64,000 nucleotides of DNA from Salinicoccus carnicancri Crm (GCF_000330705.1 NZ_ANAM01000008.1:496001-560000), one strand, 5' to 3'; counted from the stretch's first letter, positions 22,108-31,677 are shown. Translations and numbers: made by a program. The notes: generated from the sequence alone by a model not told the origin.

Positions 22108-23586
22108 TTAGAGCATGCGTTTCATTTCTTCAGCCACATGTTCAACTTCCGTACCTACAACAACCTGAACGTTGTTTTTGCCCGGCTTGACCACACCATG
22201 GGCACCTGAAGTCTTAATCTGGCCTTCGTCGATCTTAGAGTCATCGTGGACATTTATCCTCAGCCTTGTCGTGCAGTAATCCACCGTGTCGATGTTCTCC
22301 TTGCCGCCGAGTCCGATGAGGATCTTGTCAGCCTGCTGTGAATACCTGTCGTCGGGCTTACCGTCTGAGATGCTTTCAGATGCGCTGTCATCAGAAACGG
22401 TGGAGGCACCGTCTTCAGCCAGTACAGACGCGTCACGCCCCGGTGTCTTGAGGTCGAGCATCGTGATGATCGCCCTGAAAATCACATAGTACAGGACGAA
22501 GAACACAAGCCCCTGCACGATGAGCATGTACGGCTGATTAGCGATCGGCACCTGCGTGCTCAGCACAAAGTCTATCAGACCGGCGCTGAAACCGAAACCT
22601 GCCGTCCATTCGAACAATGCTGCAACGAACATGGACAGTCCTGTCAGGAATGCATGGACAATATAGAGCAGCGGAGCGAGGAACATGAATGAGAATTCCA
22701 TCGGCTCGGTCACACCCGTAAGGAATGCTGTCAGGGCAGTTGCCAGAAGGACCGATCCTGCCGCTTTCTTATATTTCGTTTTTGCTGTGTGATACATTGC
22801 AAGTGCCGCACCCGGCAGACCGAACATCATGATTGGGAAGAAACCGGCCTGATAGCGTCCGGTTATGCCCTGCTCACCTTCGCTTGCCCAGAAGTTTCCG
22901 ATATCATTGATCCCAACAGTATCGAACCAGAACACTGAGTTGAGTGCATGGTGCAGTCCCGTCGGAATGAGGAGCCTGTTGAAAAATCCGTAGATGCCGG
23001 CACCGACCGCCCCGAGGCCGCTGATCCACTCACCGAAGTTGAAGAGCAGATTATACAGCAGCGGCCAGGCGACATAGAGGATGCCTGTGACCGCAAGCAT
23101 GACGAATACCGCAATGATTGGCACTGCGCGCCTGCCGCTGAAGAAAGCAAGGTACGGCGGCAGTTTCGTTTCACTGAACCGGTTGTAGAGTGCAGCACTT
23201 ATCAGACCGGTGACGATACCGATCAGAACGTTGTTTTCGATGACGCCGAATGCCTCACCGACCTCTTCGGCCGGCACTCCCTGCAGAAGTGCCACAGATT
23301 CCGCATTCAGAAGATTTGTGACTACCAGGAATGAGACCAGCCCTGTAATTGCCGCGGCGCCGTTCTTATCCTTGGACATGCCGAAGGCAAGCCCCACTGA
23401 AAAGATGATTGCAAGATGGTCGAATATGGATCTGCCGGCATTGATGAAGAATCCGGCGATGACACTCTCGCCGCCCCATCCAGTCGGGTCGATGGCATAT
23501 CCGATACCGAGCAGCAGTGCTGCGGCCGGCAGCACCGACACAGGGAGCATGAATGATCTCCCCATATTTTGAACATAGCGTAACAT
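22108..23586 (-). CDS. nagE: PTS N-acetylglucosamine (glucose-family) transporter EIICB
   Basis: A 492-residue membrane permease that phosphorylates the sugar during uptake. The EIIC domain (residues ~1-390) has the glucose-family membrane segments with 'NRLLIPTGLHHALNSVFWFD', 'GFFPIMMFGLPGAALAMYH' and the substrate motif 'LTGVTEPMEFSFMFLAP'. A low-complexity linker follows, then an EIIB domain with the phosphocysteine in 'VDYCTTRLRINV'. There is no EIIA domain, so a separate EIIA is needed. The divergent neighbour is nagA and a CRE site lies between them, which favours N-acetylglucosamine over glucose. Confidence 0.88.
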   Translation of the reverse strand: MLRYVQNMGRSFMLPVSVLPAAALLLGIGYAIDPTGWGGESVIAGFFINAGRSIFDHLAIIFSVGLAFGMSKDKNGAAAITGLVSFLVVTNLLNAESVALLQGVPAEEVGEAFGVIENNVLIGIVTGLISAALYNRFSETKLPPYLAFFSGRRAVPIIAVFVMLAVTGILYVAWPLLYNLLFNFGEWISGLGAVGAGIYGFFNRLLIPTGLHHALNSVFWFDTVGINDIGNFWASEGEQGITGRYQAGFFPIMMFGLPGAALAMYHTAKTKYKKAAGSVLLATALTAFLTGVTEPMEFSFMFLAPLLYIVHAFLTGLSMFVAALFEWTAGFGFSAGLIDFVLSTQVPIANQPYMLIVQGLVFFVLYYVIFRAIITMLDLKTPGRDASVLAEDGASTVSDDSASESISDGKPDDRYSQQADKILIGLGGKENIDTVDYCTTRLRINVHDDSKIDEGQIKTSGAHGVVKPGKNNVQVVVGTEVEHVAEEMKRML

Positions 23587-23617
23587 ATTTTTTCCTCCCT
23601 TTTTACCCTTTAATATA

Positions 23618-23631
23618 TGTTATCGCTTACA
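23618..23631. promoter_or_regulatory. Catabolite-responsive element (CcpA site)
   Basis: TGTTATCGCTTACA fits the CRE consensus TGWNANCGNTNWCA at every position. It lies 31 bp upstream of nagE on the minus strand and about 90 bp before nagA, so CcpA could repress both. Confidence 0.85.
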
Positions 23632-23723
23632 ATATAGCATATTTTGTCATATCTTTGATATACTATTTTTACCCACGCTTAAAGTTTTATGATAAATTAT
23701 ATTTTTTACAAGGAAGCGATCTG

Positions 23724-24863
23724 ATGAAATTACTTATAAAAAATGCGCATATTGTCACCCATGAGAAAGTTCATGAGAATCATTGGCTGCTTACAGAAAA
23801 CGGAAAAATCCATTCTTTCGGACCGATGGAAAACTGCCCGGAAGCTGACAACACAATAGATGCTGAACACAGCTACCTCCTGCCCGGCGCCATCGAGATG
23901 CATATCCACGGTGCAGACGGCGTTGATGCGATGGATGCAGACATGGAATATATCGAGAAGATTTCCGCCCACCTGCCGAAGACCGGATCCACATCGTTCC
24001 TTGCGACGACTATGACATCAACGATCGAGGATGTCGAACGGTCGCTCATGAACCTTGCGGATTACACCTATCAGTCCGGTGCCGAAATGCTCGGCATCCA
24101 CCAGGAGGGCCCCTTCATATCCAAAAAGCACCCCGGCGCGCAGCATCCGGACCATATCATTACACCTGATGCAAAGATGATCCGCCGTCTCCAGGATATT
24201 TCCGGCAACAGGATCCGGCAGATCACGTTCGCACCGGAGGAGGATGAAAACGGCATATTCCTCGAGACTCTCAAGGAACTCGGCATCATTGCGTCCGCCG
24301 GCCACACCGATGCGCTGTATGAAACACTCACTGAGGCTGAAAAAAATGGCGTGAGCCATGTCACCCACCTGTATAACGGCATGCGCGGCCTCCACCACCG
24401 TGAGCCCGGCGTCGTCGGGTTCGCCTATATGTCCGATGCCTTCGTTGAAATCATCTCCGACGGCATCCATTCACGTCCCGCAATGGTGAAACTTGCCTAC
24501 GACAACATCACTTCCGACCGGATGATCATGATCACCGATGCGATGCGTGCCCAGGGCCTGCCCGACGGCCGATATGACCTCGGCGGCCAGGAAGTCATTG
24601 TAGTGGGCAATGAAGCCCGTCTTGCCGACGGAACGCTTGCCGGCAGTGTGCTGACAATGGATCAGGCAGTGAGGAATATGTTCGCCTTCACCGGCTGCAG
24701 CTGGCCGGATATCGTGAAGATGTCATCCTACAATCCGGCAAGGGAACTCGGCATCACTGATCAGAAAGGCGTCATAAAAGAGGGCGCGGATGCGGATCTC
24801 GTCCTGTACGACGGGGAAGCCGACCTGATGCTTACAATCGTCAGAGGCAAAGTATTTTCATAG
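23724..24863 (+). CDS. nagA: N-acetylglucosamine-6-phosphate deacetylase
   Basis: A 379-residue cytoplasmic amidohydrolase that removes acetate from GlcNAc-6-phosphate made by the EIICB transporter. Seen: 'GAIEMHIHGADGVDAMD' (metal histidines), 'GIHQEGPFISKKHPGAQ', 'ASAGHTDALYETL', 'VTHLYNGMRGLHHREPG' and the catalytic aspartate in 'MIMITDAMRAQG'. Start ATG 23724 behind AAGGAAG; the open frame extends much further upstream into nagE but without a start site. NagB, the next enzyme, is at 39736-40458. Confidence 0.95.
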   Translation: MKLLIKNAHIVTHEKVHENHWLLTENGKIHSFGPMENCPEADNTIDAEHSYLLPGAIEMHIHGADGVDAMDADMEYIEKISAHLPKTGSTSFLATTMTSTIEDVERSLMNLADYTYQSGAEMLGIHQEGPFISKKHPGAQHPDHIITPDAKMIRRLQDISGNRIRQITFAPEEDENGIFLETLKELGIIASAGHTDALYETLTEAEKNGVSHVTHLYNGMRGLHHREPGVVGFAYMSDAFVEIISDGIHSRPAMVKLAYDNITSDRMIMITDAMRAQGLPDGRYDLGGQEVIVVGNEARLADGTLAGSVLTMDQAVRNMFAFTGCSWPDIVKMSSYNPARELGITDQKGVIKEGADADLVLYDGEADLMLTIVRGKVFS

Positions 24864-24903
24864 ATGAACGGGAGGCTGGGACTAAACTATTCCAGTCATA
24901 AAT

Positions 24904-24988
24904 AAGACGGACGTTGGCTTTTCCGGGGCATCGCGTGAGCCTGTAGTCTCACGCGATGCTATTCCCCCGGAAGTCTGACGTCCGTCTT
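24904..24988. repeat. 85-nt imperfect inverted repeat between nagA and a convergent gene
   Basis: Outer arms AAGACGGACGT / ACGTCCGTCTT and inner arms CATCGCGTGAG / CTCACGCGATG are exact, with TTCCGGGG/CCCCCGGAA between, and a TTTT run after it on the plus strand. The lead-in GGAGGCTGGGACTAAA resembles intergenic repeats known from staphylococci. It can act as terminator of nagA; its size suggests a mobile or RNA-level repeat. Confidence 0.8.
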
Positions 24989-25050
24989 TTAAAGTATAAT
25001 CGATTATTTATATATATCCAGGGCTTATGCCCCATCTCCATTCATGTGCA

Positions 25051-25578
25051 TCACCGGGGCTCGGGCAGGCTGACCTGGGCGATTTTCCCGATCTCATTGC
25101 AGAATATATCCCAGCCGCCCGGAAAACCATTGTTACCCGAACGTATCAGTTCACCCGCTGCCCTCTTCAACACGATTTCCCATTGTGTGCCTTCCAGCAC
25201 GAACGGATTGTCATAACTTCGTTTCCAATTCAGTATATCCACCTCCCGAAGCATCTCCATAAGTTCCGTCAATTCCTTGTCCCCGAGCGTCGCTACGGTC
25301 TTTTCAACCCTGCCGCGCGTGGATCCCAGCCGGACTCCTCCGGTTTTCAGATCGATTTCTATTTCATTGAATCCCCGGTTGAAGCCGCCATAGGATATTT
25401 TCACACCATTTATTTCTCTGTAGGCAGCTTCAAAGGCTTCCGCTCTGTCCCATGCCCGGCCGCATTCACTGCAGACATATTCATCCATGTTCAACTCTTC
25501 TGTTTTGCGCGAGCCGCAGTCCACGCATTTCCTGTACATGATCACTGCACTCATCCTTTCAAAATACTGTGCATCCAT
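25051..25578 (-). CDS. Unknown protein with N-terminal zinc ribbon
   Basis: Up to 175 residues. A zinc ribbon is formed by 'YRKCVDCGSRKTEELN' and 'EYVCSECGRAW'. The rest is a beta-rich domain: 'GVKISYGGFNRGFNEIEIDL', 'LTELMEMLREVDILNWKRSY', 'QWEIVLKRAAGELIRSGNNG' and a final '...IGKIAQVSLPE'. The start is unsure: ATGs at 25578, 25554 and 25539 are in frame, and AAAGGATGAG sits between the last two. I do not recognise the C-terminal domain. Convergent with nagA and downstream of the BCCT gene's terminator. Confidence 0.65.
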   Translation of the reverse strand: MDAQYFERMSAVIMYRKCVDCGSRKTEELNMDEYVCSECGRAWDRAEAFEAAYREINGVKISYGGFNRGFNEIEIDLKTGGVRLGSTRGRVEKTVATLGDKELTELMEMLREVDILNWKRSYDNPFVLEGTQWEIVLKRAAGELIRSGNNGFPGGWDIFCNEIGKIAQVSLPEPR

Positions 25579-25624
25579 TGTCTCACTAAAGATGTTTTTG
25601 TGCCCGGACTGGGTTTATCACATT

Positions 25625-25656
25625 AAAAAACACCTCCCGGAACCAACCGGGAAGTG
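25625..25656 (-). terminator. Terminator of the BCCT transporter gene
   Basis: CACCTCCCGG / CCGGGAAGTG stem (25631-25656), followed on the minus strand by TTTTTT. Confidence 0.8.
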
Positions 25657-25670
25657 CTCTTTCCGAAAGA

Positions 25671-27287
25671 CTATTCCCACCATCTATCACGCTTGGCGTA
25701 TGTGATGGAAAGTGTCTTCCGCTCTCTTTCTTTGTATGCGTTATGCCTTGCTTCAAGTTTGACCCTGTCTTCGCTGAGCGTACGGATGAAGGACACCATA
25801 AGCATGATGAAAATGGCTATCAGCGGTACCCCTGCAACGATGGAAGTCGTCTGAAGCAGACCCAATGAATCTTCCCCGCCGACCACAAGCAGTGAAAACG
25901 GCAGGAGGGATAATGCGAATGCCCAGAACAGCCTGTTCCACCTGTACGGTTCACCATCAACCTTGGTCTGCGTCGTACCGGCAAGTATATAGGAGCCTGA
26001 ATCGAATGTCGTCGCCAGGTAAATCAGTGCAGTCACCAGAAACAGTACAGTGATGACCTCTCCCATCGGCAGCTGGGCGATGATTGCCATGATGGCATCT
26101 TCACCGCTGTGGTTCTGCAGGACCCCGGTAACCGAGTATGTGCCTGAAAGTTCAAGCCACAGGCCGTAATTGCCAAGTATCCCGAAAAATAGTACAGATC
26201 CAAGCGTTCCGTATACGAGCGTACCCAGTACAATTTCCTTCAGGCGTCTGCCTTTGGATATGCGTGCGATGAACAATCCGACAAACGGCGCATACACAAG
26301 CCACCATGCCCAGTAGAACACTGTCCAGTCCTGCGGGAATGACGTTTCCGGGATGCTACCTTGTCCGCCGAATGGTTCAAGCCATGTTGCCATGCGGAAG
26401 AAATCTCTGAACATCAGTCCAATACTCGATACCGTCGTCTCCATGATGAAAATTGTCGGTCCGACAAGGAATACAAAGGCAAGCAGTATGAACGTCAGCC
26501 ATATATTGATGTCGCTGAGGAACTTTATACCGCGCTTCAGGCCGGAATACGAACTGAAGGCAAAAATCAATGTTGCAGCCACCAGTATGCCAAGCCGCAG
26601 CATCAGGTTTTGCCCGTCAACTCCGGATAATGATTCGATGCCTGCGGCAATCATCGGTGTGGCAAGGCCGAGTGTCGTCCCCGCCCCGCCGAGCAGTCCG
26701 AATATGAACAGGATGTCGATGAGTTTGCCCGGCCATCTTTCCGTGTACTTCCCGAGCACCTTTTCACACGCCAGACTGATTTTCAGTATAGGCGTCTTTT
26801 TCACATACAGCGAATAGGCGATCGGCAGCGCCGGGAGGACATATATTGCCCAGGCAATCGGTCCCCAGTGGAACATGCCGTAAGTGCTGGCATAGTTGAT
26901 TGCTTCCTCGCTTTTCGGTTCCAGATGGAATGGCGGCGCCTCATAATAGTACACCCATTCGATGACCCCCCAGTAGAGGATGCTTGAGCCGATACCCGCA
27001 CAGAACAGCATGGCCGCCCAGCTGAGTGTCTTGAACTCCGGCTCGTCATTTGCCTCTCCGAGAGTCACCTGGCCGTATTTGCCGAATGCTATATAGAGTA
27101 CGAAAGCAAGCACGGCACCCCCAAGTGCAAGGTACACAGCACCAAGGCCCGTCGTCACAATGTTATTCAGAGCAAGTATGATCATATTGCTCGCTTCAGG
27201 AAACACCATGAGTGGTATGACAACAGAAAGCAGTATCAAAAGTGACACGACAAATGTCGGCCAGTCCATCAATCTGTATTTTTTCAT
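25671..27287 (-). CDS. BCCT family betaine/choline/carnitine transporter
   Basis: A 538-residue protein with about 12 membrane helices. The family tryptophan segment is 'VFYWAWWLVYAPFVGLFIAR', followed by 'ISKGR'. The glycine stretch in helix 3 reads 'CAGIGSSILYWGVIEWVYYY' instead of the sodium-coupling 'GMGIG' type, which points towards the exchanger-like (CaiT-type) branch or altered coupling. It imports or exchanges trimethylammonium compounds used as osmolytes. A carnitine-degradation operon lies at 59-61 kb, so carnitine is a reasonable substrate; this is inference. Confidence 0.88.
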   Translation of the reverse strand: MKKYRLMDWPTFVVSLLILLSVVIPLMVFPEASNMIILALNNIVTTGLGAVYLALGGAVLAFVLYIAFGKYGQVTLGEANDEPEFKTLSWAAMLFCAGIGSSILYWGVIEWVYYYEAPPFHLEPKSEEAINYASTYGMFHWGPIAWAIYVLPALPIAYSLYVKKTPILKISLACEKVLGKYTERWPGKLIDILFIFGLLGGAGTTLGLATPMIAAGIESLSGVDGQNLMLRLGILVAATLIFAFSSYSGLKRGIKFLSDINIWLTFILLAFVFLVGPTIFIMETTVSSIGLMFRDFFRMATWLEPFGGQGSIPETSFPQDWTVFYWAWWLVYAPFVGLFIARISKGRRLKEIVLGTLVYGTLGSVLFFGILGNYGLWLELSGTYSVTGVLQNHSGEDAIMAIIAQLPMGEVITVLFLVTALIYLATTFDSGSYILAGTTQTKVDGEPYRWNRLFWAFALSLLPFSLLVVGGEDSLGLLQTTSIVAGVPLIAIFIMLMVSFIRTLSEDRVKLEARHNAYKERERKTLSITYAKRDRWWE

Positions 27288-27395
27288 TTTTCCCCACCTC
27301 TTGTAAGTTTCTGATACGTTGGATAAAGCAACTTATTCATCTTAACACAGTGAGACATTAAATCAACTGTCCAGACGGTAAAGTTTAGTATCCGT

Positions 27396-27698
27396 TCATT
27401 TATAGCGGTATTTTTTGAACCTGACGGTAAACGGCAGAAAGACAACCAGATAGATTACCAGCAGGGCGATGCTCATCAGAATGGATATGCCGGCCGGCAG
27501 CTGCATGACGGGCACCAGCAGGAACACCATCAGCGCCACACCAAGGATGGCAATATAATCATAAATGATCGCAAGTGTCGAAGGCTCTAAATACTCCCGG
27601 CATCCCGGACACCTTATACGGGTCCTCGGTTTTATTGCATAGCCCAGCAGTTTCTCTTTATAAGTCCAAACGTGATTGCAATACGGGCATTCACCCAT
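27396..27698 (-). CDS. TIGR04104-type (cxxc_20_cxxc) small membrane protein
   Basis: A 100-residue protein. Two CxxC pairs spaced about 20 residues apart, 'MGECPYCNHVWTYKEK' and 'RIRCPGCREYLEP', match the cxxc_20_cxxc family. Two membrane helices follow (residues ~42-62 and ~68-90), then a basic tail. ATG 27698 sits behind GAGGGGGTG; an upstream in-frame start at 27743 would precede that site. Function unknown in the family; it is often small and scattered in bacilli. Confidence 0.75.
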   Translation of the reverse strand: MGECPYCNHVWTYKEKLLGYAIKPRTRIRCPGCREYLEPSTLAIIYDYIAILGVALMVFLLVPVMQLPAGISILMSIALLVIYLVVFLPFTVRFKKYRYK

Positions 27699-27838
27699 AT
27701 TTTCACCCCCTCTTTTTATCATTCCATTATAAGGTAAATCCACTCTTCAACCAAGAAGTTTTCAGAAAGTATGAAAACCTTTACAAAATGCTGAGTATTC
27801 AGATAAAATTAACGTATAACTGTTAGGAGGTAAGGTAG

Positions 27839-29359
27839 ATGGTATATGAATTTCCGCACAAAGAGAATGCACAGTACAAGGTCAAAGCACAATATGAGAA
27901 CTATATCGGGGGCGAATGGGTGCCGCCTGCAGGCGGACAGTATTTTGATAATGAATCACCGGTGATCGGCAAGGCCGTGTCCAAAGTCCCGCGTTCCACG
28001 AAGGAGGATGTCGACAGGGCGATTGAAGCGGCCCATGAGGCGCAGAAGTCATGGGGGCAGACTTCCCCGACCGAGCGCAGCAACATCCTTCTCAAGATTG
28101 CCGACCGTATCGAGGAAAACCTCGAGGAACTCGCGGTGCTTGAAACATTCGAGAACGGCAAGGCTGTCCGTGAGACTCTGAATGCCGACCTGCCTCTTGT
28201 GGTCGATCATTACAGATATTTCGCCGGCGCCATCCGCGCTCAGGAAGGCGGCATTTCCCAGATTGACAATGATACAGTGGCCTACCACTATCATGAGCCG
28301 CTCGGTGTCGTCGGCCAGATCATCCCATGGAACTTCCCGCTGCTCATGGCGACGTGGAAGCTCGCTCCGGCGCTTGCGGCGGGCAACTCCGTCGTACTGA
28401 AACCTGCGGAACAGACACCATCGACCATCCTGCATCTGATGGAACTTGTCGGCGACCTCATTCCGAAAGGTGTCGTGAACATTGTCAACGGTTTCGGTTC
28501 AGAAGCCGGACAGTCACTCGCCACCCACGACAAGATCAACAAGATCGCGTTCACCGGTGAGACGACTACGGGACGCATTATCATGCAGAACGCCAGCCAG
28601 AACATCATCCCCGTCACACTGGAACTCGGCGGCAAATCTCCGAACATCTTCGCCAAAGACGTAATGGATGCAGATGATGATTACCTGGACAAGGCTATTG
28701 AAGGACTCGTAATGTTCGCCCTGAATCAGGGTGAAGTATGTACTTGCCCATCACGTGCACTGATCCACGAGGATATTTATGATGAATTCATCAAACGTGT
28801 TATCGAACGTGTCGAAAAGATCCAGGTAGGCAACCCGTTCGATGAAAATACGATGATGGGTGCCCAGACTTCAAAAGAGCAGAAAGAGAAGATCAGCTCC
28901 TATCTTGAAATCGGGCGGAAGGAAGGTGCGGAAATACTGACGGGCGGTAGTATCAAGGAAGTGGATGGAGATATCGAAGGTGGATACTATTTCGAGCCGA
29001 CCATCTTCAAAGGCGACAACACGATGCGCATCTTCCAGGAGGAGATCTTCGGACCGGTGCTCGCTGTCGCGACATACAAGGACGATGACGAAGCCATTGC
29101 AATCGCCAATGATACACTGTACGGTCTCGGTGCCGGTGTATGGACCCGCTCGCAGAATAAAGCCTACAGATTCGGACGTTCAATCCAGGCCGGCCGTGTA
29201 TGGGTGAACACATATCACGATTACCCTGCCCATGCTGCATTCGGCGGCTATAAGATGAGTGGTATCGGCCGCGAAAACCACCTCATGATGCTCAGCCATT
29301 ACCAGCAGACCAAGAACCTGCTGGTCAGCTACAGCGAATCCCCAAAAGGATTCTTCTAA
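27839..29359 (+). CDS. aldA: NAD-dependent aldehyde dehydrogenase
   Basis: A 506-residue cytoplasmic aldehyde dehydrogenase. Seen: '[20 protein letters not shown]', '[13 protein letters not shown]', general base in '[13 protein letters not shown]', and catalytic cysteine in '[16 protein letters not shown]'; the C-terminus '[19 protein letters not shown]' is typical of acetaldehyde/ExaC-AldA types. AGGAGGTAAGG precedes the ATG. The DUF779 gene starts 2 bp after its stop, a pairing seen with this ALDH type in many bacteria. Ethanol- or aldehyde-derived acetate formation is likely; substrate not certain. Confidence 0.92.
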   Translation: MVYEFPHKENAQYKVKAQYENYIGGEWVPPAGGQYFDNESPVIGKAVSKVPRSTKEDVDRAIEAAHEAQKSWGQTSPTERSNILLKIADRIEENLEELAVLETFENGKAVRETLNADLPLVVDHYRYFAGAIRAQEGGISQIDNDTVAYHYHEPLGVVGQIIPWNFPLLMATWKLAPALAAGNSVVLKPAEQTPSTILHLMELVGDLIPKGVVNIVNGFGSEAGQSLATHDKINKIAFTGETTTGRIIMQNASQNIIPVTLELGGKSPNIFAKDVMDADDDYLDKAIEGLVMFALNQGEVCTCPSRALIHEDIYDEFIKRVIERVEKIQVGNPFDENTMMGAQTSKEQKEKISSYLEIGRKEGAEILTGGSIKEVDGDIEGGYYFEPTIFKGDNTMRIFQEEIFGPVLAVATYKDDDEAIAIANDTLYGLGAGVWTRSQNKAYRFGRSIQAGRVWVNTYHDYPAHAAFGGYKMSGIGRENHLMMLSHYQQTKNLLVSYSESPKGFF

Positions 29360-29361
29360 AA

Positions 29362-29700
29362 ATGGAAACGCTGAACAGTATTGATGCAACAGAAGCTGCC
29401 AGATCCCTGATCAGGGATCTGAAAGAAGAGCATGGTCCACTCATATTCCATCAGTCCGGCGGATGCTGCGACGGATCGAGTCCGATGTGCTTCCGGGAAG
29501 GTACGATGATCATCGGGGATGCCGATGTCAAACTCGGCGAAGTCGAAGGCGTGCCGTTCTATATGCACCACAGGCAGTACGAATACTGGAAACATACGCG
29601 GCTCACACTGGATGTCGTGGAAGGCATCGGAGGCATGTTCAGCATAGAAGGTCCACGCGGGGTCAGATTCCATATCCGTTCGGAACCGATAGAAGGATAG
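29362..29700 (+). CDS. DUF779 protein, partner of the aldehyde dehydrogenase
   Basis: A 112-residue protein with the family signature 'IFHQSGGCCDGSSPMCFREG', an unusual cluster of three cysteines, then 'GVPFYMHHRQYEYWKHTRLT' and 'GMFSIEGPRGVRFHIRSE'. DUF779 genes (PF05610) are usually next to aldehyde dehydrogenase genes, as here with a 2-bp gap. The cysteine/histidine cluster suggests metal binding or redox chemistry. No function is established to my knowledge. Confidence 0.88.
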   Translation: METLNSIDATEAARSLIRDLKEEHGPLIFHQSGGCCDGSSPMCFREGTMIIGDADVKLGEVEGVPFYMHHRQYEYWKHTRLTLDVVEGIGGMFSIEGPRGVRFHIRSEPIEG

Positions 29701-29711
29701 ATTTCGACAGA

Positions 29712-29736
29712 AACCGGGGATACCCGGTTTTTTTTA
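29712..29736 (+). terminator. Terminator of the aldA-DUF779 unit
   Basis: AACCGGG (29712-29718) / CCCGGTT (29723-29729), followed by a T run. Confidence 0.85.
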
Positions 29737-29826
29737 TGGCTTTTTGCGGGCAATGGGCGGAGTGCTATGTACACGTTGTCCTTTTTATGCCTGCTCCCCG
29801 GAATCCATCTGATGGCACAGGCGCGC

Positions 29827-29854
29827 AAAAAGCCCGGGACAATCGTCCCGGGCT
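29827..29854 (-). terminator. Terminator of the thiamine-binding protein gene
   Basis: AGCCCGGGAC (29831-29840) / GTCCCGGGCT (29845-29854), followed on the minus strand by TTTT. Confidence 0.85.
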
Positions 29855-29872
29855 CCCCGCTCGCGTCCAGAC

Positions 29873-30178
29873 CTACTCATCTTCGTCGAACTCGTAGTAA
29901 TCGGCAAGTATGTCTTTGATTTTAATTGGTTTTTCAGACTGGATGAGTTTGATGTTGGAAGTCACCTGATCGCACCCCTCATTTTCAAGATGACGGTTCA
30001 GTTTCTTCACAAGGTTCATCAGTTCATCAATTGATCCTTCGACTGTCGTTTCCATCGGACCGACAAAATGGGTCAGTCCGCTTTCTTCGATGATCTCAAT
30101 CGCACTGTTGACGTGCGATTGATAATCACTCGTTTTGGGATGATGGGGCACCAGCTGGATAGCCATAATGTAGTTCAT
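29873..30178 (-). CDS. Thiamine-binding / MTH1187-YkoF family protein
   Basis: A 101-residue soluble protein of the DUF77/PF01910 family: 'MNYIMAIQLVPHHPKTSDYQ', 'IIEESGLTHFVGPMETTVEG', then 'LNRHLENEGCDQVTSNIKL'. Members bind thiamine or related ligands as small ferredoxin-fold oligomers. Lone gene with its own terminator. No thiamine gene is adjacent, but the split yjbQ lies in the same window; any link is speculative. Confidence 0.8.
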   Translation of the reverse strand: MNYIMAIQLVPHHPKTSDYQSHVNSAIEIIEESGLTHFVGPMETTVEGSIDELMNLVKKLNRHLENEGCDQVTSNIKLIQSEKPIKIKDILADYYEFDEDE

Positions 30179-30292
30179 ATTCTATTCCTCCCTGATAAAT
30201 GTGCTTCTGATTGTCAATTTTATGATAACATTGCCGTAAATGCTTTTAAAGTAAACGCACTGATCATAATCATTTTCACAAGGAGTGTTCAC

Positions 30293-30478
30293 ATGAATTT
30301 CAAAGGGATGAAGTGGCTGAATTTCACACTTACCATCATCGCACTGTTTGCCATCTACATATTCCTCAGCAGCCGGGTGAATCCTGCGCTCTCCAATATC
30401 CTCGCCGTCGTCCTCATCATCATCGGACTCTTATCCCTGATACCGGTGCTGAAGAAACCCAAAGATGGCAATGGATGA
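30293..30478 (+). CDS. Small two-helix membrane protein
   Basis: A 61-residue protein, 'MNFKGMKWLNFTLTIIALFA...', with two membrane helices (residues ~9-25 and ~33-51) and a short basic tail 'KKPKDGNG'. The AAGGAG ribosome site 7 nt upstream decides ATG 30293, although the open frame extends far upstream. No family recognised. It lies between two minus-strand genes. Confidence 0.7.
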   Translation: MNFKGMKWLNFTLTIIALFAIYIFLSSRVNPALSNILAVVLIIIGLLSLIPVLKKPKDGNG

Positions 30479-30515
30479 TGGAGGCTGCGGAAGCCGGTAA
30501 AGGCTATGCAGTCTT

Positions 30516-31658
30516 TTATTCCATGTAGTCGACTATTTCCACCTCGTCGGAATACTCCGTCATATGGGAAGTGACATCTTCATAAACCGATGCCGCATCG
30601 GATAAACCATATTCTCCGGCATCAGCAAGCGGTACAAGCCGGAAATTGTCATATTCCTCACTCGCCACATATGTCGGCATGAATTCGACATCATCCACAC
30701 TGGTCTCCCCGCCGGTTTTCGTCACATCGAAGCCGATGATGCCTCCGAGCTTCGTTTCAAGTGACTGCTGGGCGCTGAAGAAGTTCCCGAGAGAATAGGC
30801 GATGACCGCATCCCTGCCATCCGCCGTCTCATTTATCTCTATCGGCTGGAGCACGTGCGGGTGATGGCCCAGAACGATGTCAGCCCCGCGTTCTGTCATC
30901 TCAATCATCTGCTGCCTGTCATTCTCCCGCGGATACTCTTCATATTCCACCCCCTGGTGCATGCTGACGATGAGCAGATCGACCTTCTCATCAAGTGCCT
31001 CGATATCCTGGTTGATCGGACTGCCGTCGATCAGATTGACCAGATAGTCCTTGCCTTCAGGTACCGGCATCCCGTTTGTTCCGTATGTATATCCCAGGAA
31101 GCCGACTTTGATGCCGTTCAACTCAAGTATCCTGTCGCGCTCTGCATCCTCTGCACTCTTGTTGGCACCGACGTACTCAATCCCTTTATCTTCGAACAGA
31201 TTGATGGTCCGGAGTATGCCCTCCTCCTTCTTGTCGAGGGTATGGTTGTTCGCATTCGACACGATATCCGCACCGAACTCCAGCAGCAGATCGCCCGCTT
31301 CAACCGGCGAGTTGAAGTTCGGATAGCCGCTCAGGCCGAGTGCCTCCCCCCCAATCGGTGTTTCCTGATTCAGGAAAGTAAGGTCTTTGTCATTCAAGTA
31401 AGGCGCCACTTCAGACACACGCGAAGCAAAATCATAGCCATCCGCCGTCTCCACATCTTCATACAGGTGATCGTGGATCAGCACATCACCCGCCCCCGCA
31501 AATGAGAAACTCTGCGAAAAATTCTGCGCAATGATGGATGACACATCCGCCGCCTCCACAGGCTCCAGTTCCTTCTCGAATGTCCCATTTGGCTCCGCAT
31601 CCGCACCGCCCCCTCCGAAAAGGCCCAGAAATAACAATACCGGCAATAAAAATTTCAT
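30516..31658 (-). CDS. CapA-type metallophosphatase-fold protein, exported
   Basis: A 380-residue protein of the PgsA/CapA family (PF09587). The start MKFLLPVLLFLGLFGGGG is a signal/anchor. The calcineurin-like core has 'FAGAGDVLIHDHL', 'FLNQETPIGG', 'DIVSNANNHTLDKKEEGILR' and 'GADIVLGHHPHVLQPIEI'. GGGGG lies 7 nt before ATG 31658; further upstream ATGs lie before it. Family members take part in poly-gamma-glutamate capsule export or are of unknown function; no pgsBC genes are next to it, so a capsule role is not supported here. Confidence 0.85.
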   Translation of the reverse strand: MKFLLPVLLFLGLFGGGGADAEPNGTFEKELEPVEAADVSSIIAQNFSQSFSFAGAGDVLIHDHLYEDVETADGYDFASRVSEVAPYLNDKDLTFLNQETPIGGEALGLSGYPNFNSPVEAGDLLLEFGADIVSNANNHTLDKKEEGILRTINLFEDKGIEYVGANKSAEDAERDRILELNGIKVGFLGYTYGTNGMPVPEGKDYLVNLIDGSPINQDIEALDEKVDLLIVSMHQGVEYEEYPRENDRQQMIEMTERGADIVLGHHPHVLQPIEINETADGRDAVIAYSLGNFFSAQQSLETKLGGIIGFDVTKTGGETSVDDVEFMPTYVASEEYDNFRLVPLADAGEYGLSDAASVYEDVTSHMTEYSDEVEIVDYME

Positions 31659-31677
31659 ATCCATCCCCCATTTATTT

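Noticed and set aside
23553-23723. N-terminal extension of NagA
   Set aside because: The extra residues cross the nagE start and the CRE control region; ATG 23724 has the ribosome site and matches family length.
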